64,000 bases of DNA. It comes from Clostridiales bacterium. GTDB lineage: Bacteria > Bacillota > Clostridia > Oscillospirales > Oscillospiraceae. This document shows, piece after piece, positions 46,138 through 54,865 of the stretch. The DNA is taken from contig JALFOM010000022.1 of assembly GCA_022782265.1 (NCBI GenBank), forward strand, positions 1 to 64,000, given 5' to 3'. Positions within the stretch are counted from its first letter, which is position 1. Each line of letters begins with the position of its first letter. Made by a program: the position numbers and the translations under genes. The notes below the pieces were generated by a model, which was not told the origin of the DNA, ran no database searches, and saw nothing but the letters and a program-made list of their open reading frames with translations.

Positions 46138-47448
46138 ATGAAGAAACTGCTTGTACTGCTTCTGGCTCTGACAATGGTGTTCGCACTGGCCGCCTGCGGC
46201 GGACAGGCTGCACCCGCTGAGAGCGCAGCACCCGCACCCACCGAGAGCGCAGAACCCGCACCCGCTGAAGGTGTGACCATCACCCTGTGGACTTACCCCA
46301 TCGGCAAGTGGACCGATGAGGCCACCGTTAAAGATCTGATTGCAGACTTTAACGCCGTTTATCCTGACATCACTGTTCAGGTCGAGTATCTCGACTACAC
46401 CAACGGCGACGACAAGGTCAACACCGCTATCGAAGGCGGCCAGGCTCCCGACATCGTTATGGAAGGACCTGAGCGTCTGATCGCCAACTGTGGCGCCAAG
46501 GGCCTGATGGTCGACCTGGCCGACATCGTCCCCGCCGGCACCTATGACTCCATTATCGGCTCCTGCACCAGCGCCAACGGCGAGGTCTACGAGCTGCCCG
46601 TCTGCATGATCGCCCACTGCATGGCCATCAACCGCGACGTATTTGAGGCGGCTGACGCTCTCCAGTACCTGAATGAGGAGACCCACACCTGGAACTCTGT
46701 CGATGACTTCTTCAAGGCTGTTCAGGCTGTCTATGACGCCGGCTATCCCTATGTCGGCACCATCTACTGCGGCGGCCAGGGCGGCGACCAGGGCACCCGC
46801 GCTCTGATCACCAACATCAGCGGCGGCACCTATGCCAACGCCGAGCACACCGAGTACACCTACGCTTCTCAGGAGAACGCGGAGGGCCTGGCCAGACTGT
46901 ACGCTCAGGACGGCATCAACTTTGACACCGCTATCGTCGCTTCCGACGAGATCCAGAACTTTGTCAACGGCACCTTCCAGATGGCCTTCTGCTGGAACAT
47001 CAGCCAGGAAGTCAACAATGCCGACGCGCTTGGCTTCGACGTTCTGCCCATGGCCTTCCCCTCTGACACCACTCCCTCCCTGCAGGGCGGTATCTGGGGC
47101 TTCGGCGTGTTCAACAACGGCGATGACGCCCGCATTGAGGCTGCCAAGACCTTCATCCAGTTCATGACCAGCGAGGAAGAGTATGCCAAGGCTGTTGAGG
47201 CCACCACCTTCGCTCCTGTCCGTGACGTGGACGGCATCTATGCCGACAACGCGCTGTTCCCCGAATACTCCCTGCTCAGCCCCCTGATGGGTGACTACTA
47301 CCAGATCACCAAGGGCTGGACCGAGGCTCGTACCGAGTGGTGGAACATGCTCCAGCGTGTGAACGACAGCGATGGCTCCGTGGAGAGCATCCTTGCTGAG
47401 ATGCAGGCTGCTCAGGACACCGCCAACGCAGCAGCTGCTGCCGGCTGA
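46138..47448 (+). CDS. ABC transporter solute-binding lipoprotein
   Basis: MKKLLVLLLALTMVFALAACGGQ; ITLWTYPIGKWTDEATVKDLIADFNAVYPDITVQVEYLDY. Confidence 0.93.
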   Translation: MKKLLVLLLALTMVFALAACGGQAAPAESAAPAPTESAEPAPAEGVTITLWTYPIGKWTDEATVKDLIADFNAVYPDITVQVEYLDYTNGDDKVNTAIEGGQAPDIVMEGPERLIANCGAKGLMVDLADIVPAGTYDSIIGSCTSANGEVYELPVCMIAHCMAINRDVFEAADALQYLNEETHTWNSVDDFFKAVQAVYDAGYPYVGTIYCGGQGGDQGTRALITNISGGTYANAEHTEYTYASQENAEGLARLYAQDGINFDTAIVASDEIQNFVNGTFQMAFCWNISQEVNNADALGFDVLPMAFPSDTTPSLQGGIWGFGVFNNGDDARIEAAKTFIQFMTSEEEYAKAVEATTFAPVRDVDGIYADNALFPEYSLLSPLMGDYYQITKGWTEARTEWWNMLQRVNDSDGSVESILAEMQAAQDTANAAAAAG

Positions 47449-47480
47449 TCCTTCGGCTGACGGTTTTTCGTAAATAAAAA

Positions 47481-47522
47481 AAGCGCCCCTTCCCTCTGTT
47501 TGGGCGAGGGAAGGGGCGTTAT
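47481..47522 (+). promoter_or_regulatory. Strong intercistronic hairpin between SBP and permease genes
   Basis: cgccccttccctc-tgtttgggc-gagggaaggggcg, 13-bp stem. Confidence 0.8.
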
Positions 47523-47679
47523 TCAGTGACAGCCATATTGGTACCAGAGACGCGATGCTCCGCCTCCGGAGAGAAGCGTCTGCTCCTTTTTGCGCTGCTG
47601 ACTTAAACTATACACCCATAAAAAGCGGACAAAGTATGTTTTTTATCGGGAAATAGTTTTAAAAGAGAGGGGGATATCC

Positions 47680-48588
47680 TTGGCGAATAAAAAAATTACC
47701 GTGAGCCCGATGTCACGCCGCCTGGTAATGCGTGAAAATGTTGCCGCTTACCTGTTTATGCTGCCTTTCCTTCTGTTCTTTGTGGCCTTTGTCCTCTATC
47801 CCATGTTCATGTGCATCTTTACCAGCTTCTTTGATGCCACAATGGGACGGGATGACATCTTTATCGGTTTCCAGAACTATAAGGAATTGTTCAACGACCC
47901 GATTTTCTGGAAGGCGCTCAAGAACACTCTGGTCATTGTTCTGGTCTCCGTGCCCGTCACCTGCGTTTTCTCTCTGTGGGTGGCTTCGGTCATCAGCAGG
48001 ATGCCCATGGCCGGGACCTCTGCCTTCCGCTGCATCTTTTACCTGCCTGTGGTCACCGGCTCCGTGGCCGTCACCATGGTCTGGAAGTGGATGTTCAACA
48101 ACTACTACGGCATTTTCAATTACCTGGGCCAGAATATGGGCCTGCTCGACAAGCCCATCAACTGGCTGGGTGATCCCAAATACGCTCTGGGCTGCATCAT
48201 TCTGATCCTGCTCACCACCTCCGTGGGTCAGCCCATCGTCCTGTACGTCTCCGCACTGGACAACGTGGACAAGTCTCTGGTGGAGGCGGCCGAAGTGGAC
48301 GGCGCAACCCAGATGCAGGCTTTCTGGAAGATCAAGTGGCCCCAGATGATGCCTACCACCCTTTACATTCTGGTCATCACCACCATCAACTCCTTCCAGT
48401 GCTTCGCGCTGATCCAGCTGCTGACCTCCGGCGGCCCCAGCAACTCCACCATGACCATCATGTACTACATCTATTACAACGCTTTCAAGCTGTACCGCTA
48501 CGGCTACGGCAATGCCATGGGCGTTATCCTGGCGATCATCATCGCCATCCTGTCCGCCATCCAGTTCAAGGCCGGACAGGAAAAGTAA
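47680..48588 (+). CDS. Carbohydrate-type ABC transporter permease (TTG start)
   Basis: YLFMLPFLLFFVAFVLYPMFMCIFTSF; LVEAAEVDGATQMQAFWKIKWPQMMPTTLY. Confidence 0.93.
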   Translation: MANKKITVSPMSRRLVMRENVAAYLFMLPFLLFFVAFVLYPMFMCIFTSFFDATMGRDDIFIGFQNYKELFNDPIFWKALKNTLVIVLVSVPVTCVFSLWVASVISRMPMAGTSAFRCIFYLPVVTGSVAVTMVWKWMFNNYYGIFNYLGQNMGLLDKPINWLGDPKYALGCIILILLTTSVGQPIVLYVSALDNVDKSLVEAAEVDGATQMQAFWKIKWPQMMPTTLYILVITTINSFQCFALIQLLTSGGPSNSTMTIMYYIYYNAFKLYRYGYGNAMGVILAIIIAILSAIQFKAGQEK

Positions 48589-48601
48589 GGAGGTGCGTAC
48601 A

Positions 48602-49516
48602 ATGAAGAAACAGAATCGTCTTGATATCAACCGGACGAAGACCAAAGTCTACTATGTCATCTCGTTTATCCTCGTTGCTCTCATTGCGTTTACCTTCCTG
48701 TTCCCGCTGTACTGGATCATCACCGGTTCTTTCAAGGTCAAGTCCGAGATCCTGTCCGCCACCCCGGTGTGGGTGCCGACAGAGTGGGTCATGACCAACT
48801 ACGAAAATCTGATGAGCAAGCGCACCGCGCCGCTGTTCGATTTGACCCTGGGCTCTCTCGTGATCACCGGACCCACAGTTCCCGGCGCTTTCCGCTGGCT
48901 GCTGAACACGGTGTTCATGTCCACCATGTCCATGCTGCTGACCTGTCTGACCGCTGCCATGGCGGGCTACGCGCTGGCAAAGAAGCGCTTCTACGGCCGG
49001 GGCATCCTGTTCAGTCTGATCGTATGCGCCATGGCGCTGCCCAAGCAGGTCATCCTGATCCCGCTGCTGCGCGAAATGTCCGCTCTGGGCCTGTATGACA
49101 CCATCTGGGCAGTCATTGTGCCCATCGTGGGCTGGCCCTTCGGCGTGTTCCTGATTAAGCAGTTTGCCGAGGGCATCCCCACAGAAATGGTGGAAGCCTG
49201 CCGCATCGACGGCGCCAGCGAGTGGAGAACCTTTACGGACGTCATGTTCCCCATGATCAAGCCCGGTGTGGGCGCCTGCGCCATCTTCACCTTCATCAAC
49301 TCCTGGAACGACTACTTCATGCAGTTGATTATGCTGATGAGCACCAAGGAGCTGACCATCTCTCTGGGTATTGCCACCATGCAGGGCGAGAACTCCACGG
49401 ACTTCGGTCTGCTGATGGCAGGCTCCGCCCTGGCTTCCGTACCCATTATCATCGTGTTTCTGATTTTCCAGAAGTACTTCACCAAGGGCATCACCATGGG
49501 CGCCGTGAAAGGATAA
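48602..49516 (+). CDS. Carbohydrate-type ABC transporter permease
   Basis: FLFPLYWIITGSFKV; EMVEACRIDGASEWRTFTDVMFPMIKPGVG. Confidence 0.93.
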   Translation: MKKQNRLDINRTKTKVYYVISFILVALIAFTFLFPLYWIITGSFKVKSEILSATPVWVPTEWVMTNYENLMSKRTAPLFDLTLGSLVITGPTVPGAFRWLLNTVFMSTMSMLLTCLTAAMAGYALAKKRFYGRGILFSLIVCAMALPKQVILIPLLREMSALGLYDTIWAVIVPIVGWPFGVFLIKQFAEGIPTEMVEACRIDGASEWRTFTDVMFPMIKPGVGACAIFTFINSWNDYFMQLIMLMSTKELTISLGIATMQGENSTDFGLLMAGSALASVPIIIVFLIFQKYFTKGITMGAVKG

Positions 49517-49521
49517 GTATC

Positions 49522-49971
49522 TTGATTTTTGCAAAATTAAAGGATGCCGCAGACTATTGCGGCATCCATCCCCGGCTTGACCGGGTGATCGATTGTCTCA
49601 ATGAGGAGTTTCTGAACAAGGTAGGCACACAGACCCAGAAGCTGGAGGGTGATCTTCTGTATGTCACCCGCTTCGACTATGTGACCAGCCCCCTTGAGGA
49701 GACTTTCTTTGAGGCCCATAAAAAGTACCTTGACGTACATCTGATGATGAGCGGCGCGGAGAGAGTGGATATCTCCCACCCGGAGGCGCTGTCGCTTTTT
49801 GACCATAAGGATGATTTTTACGCCTACCGGGGCGAGGCGGAACAGACGCTGCTCCTCACGCCCGGCAGCTTCCTTGTGGTCTTCCCCGGCGATGCGCACC
49901 GCATCAAAGTGCAGGTCAAGGGTCCTGAAAATGTATCCAAGGTCGTTTTCAAGCTGCTTGTAAACGACTGA
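49522..49971 (+). CDS. YhcH/YjgK/YiaL family protein (TTG start)
   Basis: FEAHKKYLDVHLMMSGAERVDI...LLTPGSFLVVFPGDAHRIKVQV. Confidence 0.9.
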   Translation: MIFAKLKDAADYCGIHPRLDRVIDCLNEEFLNKVGTQTQKLEGDLLYVTRFDYVTSPLEETFFEAHKKYLDVHLMMSGAERVDISHPEALSLFDHKDDFYAYRGEAEQTLLLTPGSFLVVFPGDAHRIKVQVKGPENVSKVVFKLLVND

Positions 49972-49991
49972 GATGGGAAAGAAGGAAAAAC

Positions 49992-50906
49992 ATGAATCAG
50001 AAGTTTGAAAAGTACAAGGGCATATTCCCCGCTTTCTACGCCTGCTACGATGAAAACGGCGCAATCAGCCCTGAAAGAGTGCGGGAATTTACCGAGTATA
50101 TGATCGGCAAGGGCGTTACCGGATTGTATGTGGGCGGCTCCTCCGGCGAGTGCATCTACCAGTCCGTGGCGGAGCGCAAGCTGGTGCTGGAGAATGTGAT
50201 GGAAGCTGCCCGGGGCCGGATCGTTGTCATCGCCCATGTGGCCTGCAACAACACCGCCGACAGCATGGAGCTTGCCGCTCACGCGGAGAGCTTGGGCGTG
50301 GACGCCATTGCCGCCATCCCGCCCATCTACTTCCATCTGCCGCCCCACGGCATTGCCCGGTATTGGAACGACATCTCCTCTGCGGCACCCAATACCGATT
50401 TCATCATCTACAATATCCCCCAGCTTGCCGGCGTAGGACTTAACGGTGCCCTGCTGCGGGAGATGCTGAAGAACCCCAGAGTGATCGGCGTGAAAAACTC
50501 CTCCATGCCCGTTCAGGACATCGAGATGTGGCGCGACGAAGGGGCCATCGTATTCAACGGCCCGGACGAGCAGCTTCTGTCTGGCCTGGTGGCAGGCGCC
50601 ATCGGCGGTATTGGCGGCACCTATGCCGTGATGCCTGAGCTGTATCTGCGCATTTTCAAGCTGGTATCTGAGGGCCGTATCGCCGAAGCCCGGGAGATCC
50701 AGGACGAGTGCTGCCATATCATCTATGAGCTGTGCTCCTGCCATGGCAATATGTACGCCGTGATCAAGGCGGTACTCCGGGAGCTGGGCGGGCCCGACAT
50801 CGGCGGCGTGCGCCGTCCTCTCAGCGACATTGTGCCCGAGGATATGCCCACTGTCCGTAAATGCGCGGAGCATATCCGCACGGCCTGCGAAAAGTTCGTG
50901 AAGTAA
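49992..50906 (+). CDS. nanA: DHDPS/NAL-superfamily lyase, probable N-acetylneuraminate lyase
   Basis: GIFPAFYACYDENGAISPERVREFTEYMIGKGVTGLYVGGSSGECIYQSVAERK; FIIYNIPQLAG; VIGVKNSSMP. Confidence 0.88.
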   Translation: MNQKFEKYKGIFPAFYACYDENGAISPERVREFTEYMIGKGVTGLYVGGSSGECIYQSVAERKLVLENVMEAARGRIVVIAHVACNNTADSMELAAHAESLGVDAIAAIPPIYFHLPPHGIARYWNDISSAAPNTDFIIYNIPQLAGVGLNGALLREMLKNPRVIGVKNSSMPVQDIEMWRDEGAIVFNGPDEQLLSGLVAGAIGGIGGTYAVMPELYLRIFKLVSEGRIAEAREIQDECCHIIYELCSCHGNMYAVIKAVLRELGGPDIGGVRRPLSDIVPEDMPTVRKCAEHIRTACEKFVK

Positions 50907-50919
50907 GCGAGAGTAAAAC

Positions 50920-50955
50920 GAAAGCCCGAAGGAATCAACCTTCGGGCTTCAATTT
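50920..50955. terminator. Terminator hairpin
   Basis: aagcccgaagg-aatcaa-ccttcgggctt then caattttt. Confidence 0.8.
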
Positions 50956-50960
50956 TTGCC

Positions 50961-51710
50961 TTATTTCCCTCTGGGCTGGCGGCCGTCGACGGTCTCCCAG
51001 CCGGGGAGGGGGAGCCGCTGCATGGCGCCGAAGATCTTGGATTTCATGTCCGGGTACTGGGCGCTCATGGTTTTCAGAAGCTGCTTGATCTCATAGCGCT
51101 TGCTGCCCTTGTCCTGGGGGCAGGGGTTTTCCACCACCGGCAGCTGAAGCTCCTGGGCCAGATTGCTGATTTTCAGTTCCCCGGCGTAGATCATGGGCCG
51201 GATCTGGGTGACGCCGGAGCGGTCCAGATAGGTGACGGGCCGAAAGCAGCTGAGCCGCCCCTCAAAGAGCAGCGACAGCATGAAGGTCTCCACCGCGTCG
51301 TCAAAATGGTGGCCCAGGGCCAGCTTGTTTATGCCCCGCTGCCGGATGGCGTCGTTCAGCGCGCCCCGGCGCATCTTGGCGCAGAGAGAGCAGGGGTTAT
51401 CCTCCTTGCGCACGTCGAAAACAACCTCCTTGATATCCGTTTTCAGACAGGTATAGGGGATATCAAGCTCCCGGCAGAGCTCCGCCACCGGGGTAAAGTC
51501 CATGCCCTCAAAGCCCAGCTCAATGGTGATGGCCTCCAGATCAAAGTGTTTGGGATAGTAGCCTTGCAGGTGGTGGAGAGCCAGCAGCAGCAAAAGACTA
51601 TCCTTCCCGCCGGAGACGCCCACGGCGATGTTGTCGCCCTCTTCGATCATGTTATAGTCGTCCACCGCACGGCGGATCACACCGGTAAATTCGTTTAAGA
51701 TTTTGTCCAT
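50961..51710 (-). CDS. TtcA/TilS-like PP-loop tRNA thiolation ATPase
   Basis: NIAVGVSGGKDSLLLLLAL; CSLCAKMRRGALNDAIRQRGINKLALGHHFDDAVETFMLSL. Confidence 0.9.
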   Translation of the reverse strand: MDKILNEFTGVIRRAVDDYNMIEEGDNIAVGVSGGKDSLLLLLALHHLQGYYPKHFDLEAITIELGFEGMDFTPVAELCRELDIPYTCLKTDIKEVVFDVRKEDNPCSLCAKMRRGALNDAIRQRGINKLALGHHFDDAVETFMLSLLFEGRLSCFRPVTYLDRSGVTQIRPMIYAGELKISNLAQELQLPVVENPCPQDKGSKRYEIKQLLKTMSAQYPDMKSKIFGAMQRLPLPGWETVDGRQPRGK

Positions 51711-51814
51711 GTCCTACCCTCAGAGAAAAAATAAAAATGGAAATAAGTTTTCGATAGAATTTACGAGATTTCGAGAGAAATCAAGAGATTTGGAAATCAG
51801 AATTAAAATTGCTG

Positions 51815-51843
51815 TTGACACGCCGGGAAAGCTGTGGTATAAA
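51815..51843 (+). promoter_or_regulatory. Sigma-70-type promoter of rplM-rpsI
   Basis: TTGACA, 17-nt spacer, TATAAA. Confidence 0.8.
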
Positions 51844-51923
51844 AATAAAGCGCGCTTGGCGTTTATTGTAAACTCCTGCGCCTGAATTGTCAAAACATTT
51901 AATTCTATATGGAGGCACAAAAT

Positions 51924-52352
51924 ATGTCTACGACCATGGTAACCAAGGAGACCGTTACCCGCAAATGGTACGTCCTTGACGCAGCCGGCAAGCCCCTGGG
52001 CAAGACCGCTGCTCTCGCCGCTGACCTGCTGCGCGGCAAGCTCAAAACCGATTATACCCCCCACGTTGACTGCGGCGATTATGTCATCATCATCAACGCG
52101 AAGGACGCAGTTCTCACCGGCAAGAAGCTGGAGCAGAAGTACTACCGTACCCACTCCGGTTATCCCGGCGGACTGAAAGAGACCCAGTACAAGACCCTGA
52201 TGAAGACCAAGCCCGAGCTGGCTATGCGTCTGGCTGTCCGCGGCATGCTGCAGAAGAACACCATCGCTCAGTGGCAGCTCAAGCGCCTGAGAGTTTTCGC
52301 CGGCGCAGAGCACACCCACGCAGCCCAGAAGCCCGAAGTTTGGGATCGCTAA
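51924..52352 (+). CDS. rplM: 50S ribosomal protein L13
   Basis: [46 protein letters not shown]. Confidence 0.98.
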   Translation: MSTTMVTKETVTRKWYVLDAAGKPLGKTAALAADLLRGKLKTDYTPHVDCGDYVIIINAKDAVLTGKKLEQKYYRTHSGYPGGLKETQYKTLMKTKPELAMRLAVRGMLQKNTIAQWQLKRLRVFAGAEHTHAAQKPEVWDR

Positions 52353-52368
52353 GAGGAGGTAAAGAAAT

Positions 52369-52779
52369 ATGGCAACCTATAAGTGCAAGAAGCCCTATAT
52401 GTACGGCACCGGACGCAGAAAGTCCTCCGTCGCACGTGTTCACCTCATCCCCAACGGCACCGGTGTGATCACCATCAACGGCCGTGATATCGACGACTAC
52501 TTCGGTCTGGACACCCTGAAGCTCATCGTGCGTCAGCCCCTGGTCACCACCGGCACTGTCGGCAAGGTTGACATTGAGGCTACCGTCGCCGGCGGCGGCG
52601 TTTCCGGTCAGGCCGGCGCTATCCGCCACGGCATCGCCCGCGCTCTCCTGGTTGTGGACGAGAGCTACCGCGCTTCCCTGAAGGCCGCAGGCTTCCTGAC
52701 CCGCGACCCGAGAATGAAAGAGCGTAAGAAGTACGGTCTCAAAGCCGCCCGCCGCGCTCCGCAGTTCAGCAAGCGTTAA
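52369..52779 (+). CDS. rpsI: 30S ribosomal protein S9
   Basis: [32 protein letters not shown]...[24 protein letters not shown]. Confidence 0.98.
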   Translation: MATYKCKKPYMYGTGRRKSSVARVHLIPNGTGVITINGRDIDDYFGLDTLKLIVRQPLVTTGTVGKVDIEATVAGGGVSGQAGAIRHGIARALLVVDESYRASLKAAGFLTRDPRMKERKKYGLKAARRAPQFSKR

Positions 52780-52795
52780 TCGAATACCGCTTATT

Positions 52796-52829
52796 ACAGC
52801 GCCGCGATTATTTTGCGGCGCTGTTTTTT
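52796..52829 (+). terminator. Rho-independent terminator
   Basis: cagcgccgc-gattatttt-gcggcgctg-tttttt. Confidence 0.85.
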
Positions 52830-52843
52830 CCGAGGAGAATATT

Positions 52844-53467
52844 ATGGACGTGAAAACCGCACTGATCGTTATCGACATGCAAAAGGGCTTTATCAACGGG
52901 GCCTCCGCCCAGTGCATCCGGGGTGCGAAGGCCACGGTGCCCGCCTGCGCCGCGGTTATCAGCCACTGCCGGGAGCGGGATATCCCTGTGTTTTTTGTCA
53001 CCCGCCGTTACCGGGCGGACGGCAGCGACGTGGAGCACACCCGATTTGAACGCTGGCGCGAGGGCGGCAGGGCCATGTCGCCGGGCTGTCCGGAGGAGTT
53101 CTCCGCCGACATGCCGGAGGAGTTTGGCCTCTGCGCCAGGGATTACCGGATTATCAAGCCCCGCTACTCCGCCTTTTTCCACACAGAGCTGGACCTGATA
53201 TTGCGCCGCCTGGGCGTGAACACCATCGTTCTGGCAGGCACAACCACCCCCAACTGCATCCGCACCACCTGCTATGACGGCATATCCCTGGAGTACAATG
53301 TGGCCGTGCTCAGCGACTGCACTTCCTCCAATACGGAGGAAATCCAGCAGAGCAACCTGCGGGATATGGCCAATGTAGGCGCCCAGATCATGACAAGTGA
53401 GGACTTCATCTCCGGCAGGGAGATACGGGACACCGTAAGCCTTGCCCGGGAGAATGTGGAAAGATAA
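52844..53467 (+). CDS. Isochorismatase-family cysteine hydrolase
   Basis: ALIVIDMQKGFING...RRLGVNTIVLAGTTTPNCIRTTCYDGISLEYNVAVLSDCTSS. Confidence 0.93.
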   Translation: MDVKTALIVIDMQKGFINGASAQCIRGAKATVPACAAVISHCRERDIPVFFVTRRYRADGSDVEHTRFERWREGGRAMSPGCPEEFSADMPEEFGLCARDYRIIKPRYSAFFHTELDLILRRLGVNTIVLAGTTTPNCIRTTCYDGISLEYNVAVLSDCTSSNTEEIQQSNLRDMANVGAQIMTSEDFISGREIRDTVSLARENVER

Positions 53468-53508
53468 AACATCAGCGCCGCTTTTTTTGAAGCGGCGCTG
53501 ATGTTTTA
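53466..53508. terminator. Bidirectional terminator
   Basis: aaaacatcagcgccgct-ttttttga-agcggcgctgatgtttt. Confidence 0.85.
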
Positions 53509-54798
53509 GCGATCCTTCTTCCGCCAGATCAGCGGCTCATACGCTTTTTTCAGAAACTTCACCACATCGTCCCCGGCAGAGGCGTGGACAAAGACGTCGT
53601 AATTTTCCGGGATGCTGCCGAAGGTCATGCACTTTTCGTAACCGGTCACTTCCTTCAGCTTTTCCAGCATGTTCAGCTTCTCCGCGTCCTTGTTATACAC
53701 CCGCAGCAGGGCCATGCCGGGCAATCCGTCAGCCCCACAGCAGACGACCTTGTAATGTTCCGTTACGCCCCGGGCCTGCAGAGCGTCAAAAGCGGCGTTG
53801 ATCTTTTCCGTCTCGTCAATGGCCGTCAGGTAGACCGCGCCCATACCCTCAGGCAGAGGGCGGTGCAGGTAGTTGCGGTAGGGCGACTTCCGCCGCTTTT
53901 CGTACAGAAGCCGGGTGCCCTCGTGGGACAGGCTCTCATAAAAGGTCAGGAATGAGTCGTCAATCACCGCGTGCTGGAATACCTCAAGGTCCAAATCGCG
54001 GAGCGTGTCGGTCAGGCGGCAGGCTTCCCCGTAATCCAGCTCACATTTGGCTATGTAGCTGTTTTCCACAGGATCGTAGAGCACCGCTCCATCCATCAGG
54101 ATCAGAGGCAGCTTCACATGCACATCCCCGGCGGCCTCCCAGAAAGAGGCGGTGCTGCGTCGGGTCATGATGGACAGAGGCACACCCTCGTCGATCAGCC
54201 GGTTCAGTTCCACCTTGCTGTAAACGGAGAGCCGGGCATTTTCGGAGATCAGTACATCATCCAGGGCGGTGACAAACAGCAGATCCTTCCTTTTGCGCCG
54301 GGGCAGGTGGAAGGCGTTTACCACCATACCCACGATCACGCCGATCAGCGTTTCCACCACGCGATTGAGCACGAAGAGATAGGGGTTTTCGTCCCCGATG
54401 TGCACCATGGTAATGCAGAGAAAGACCACGGACGAAAAGTAGGCCGCATCCTGAATGTTCAGCACCACCGCCGTGTACAGTGAGGCCACAACCCCCAGCA
54501 TCACAACGGCGCAGTACAGGGTGTAGTGAATATTATGGGGCACCAGGACAAAGCACTGGAGCACAATGACGATCAGTCCGTAAAAGGCGCCGATAAAGGT
54601 GCCGTTCATCCTGCGCAGAGCCATGGCGCGGGAATTTTTGTGGTAGCTCTGCATGCATTGTAGCGCGGCAATGGCCGAATAAAAGGGGATGCCGTGGCTT
54701 CCGCGCAGGTAATCAATCAGAAAACATATGCCTACCGACACGGCGGATTTGACAATGCGCATCCCGATGCGGGGAAAGCGGCTTGCGTGCTTGAACAT
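53506..54798 (-). CDS. FUSC/aromatic-acid-exporter-type membrane domain fused to a degenerate Cof-type HAD domain
   Basis: IVKSAVSVGICFLIDYLRGSHGIPFYSAIAALQCMQ...RRMNGTFIGAFYGLIV; C-terminal LLFVTALDDVLIS...VPLSIMTRRS...LILMDGAVLYDP. Confidence 0.78.
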   Translation of the reverse strand: MFKHASRFPRIGMRIVKSAVSVGICFLIDYLRGSHGIPFYSAIAALQCMQSYHKNSRAMALRRMNGTFIGAFYGLIVIVLQCFVLVPHNIHYTLYCAVVMLGVVASLYTAVVLNIQDAAYFSSVVFLCITMVHIGDENPYLFVLNRVVETLIGVIVGMVVNAFHLPRRKRKDLLFVTALDDVLISENARLSVYSKVELNRLIDEGVPLSIMTRRSTASFWEAAGDVHVKLPLILMDGAVLYDPVENSYIAKCELDYGEACRLTDTLRDLDLEVFQHAVIDDSFLTFYESLSHEGTRLLYEKRRKSPYRNYLHRPLPEGMGAVYLTAIDETEKINAAFDALQARGVTEHYKVVCCGADGLPGMALLRVYNKDAEKLNMLEKLKEVTGYEKCMTFGSIPENYDVFVHASAGDDVVKFLKKAYEPLIWRKKDR

Positions 54799-54865
54799 AG
54801 GTCAATTCTCCATGAAAAAGGCAGCGGAAATCAACCGCTGCCCTTATTCTTTCGTCGCTTGTGCT

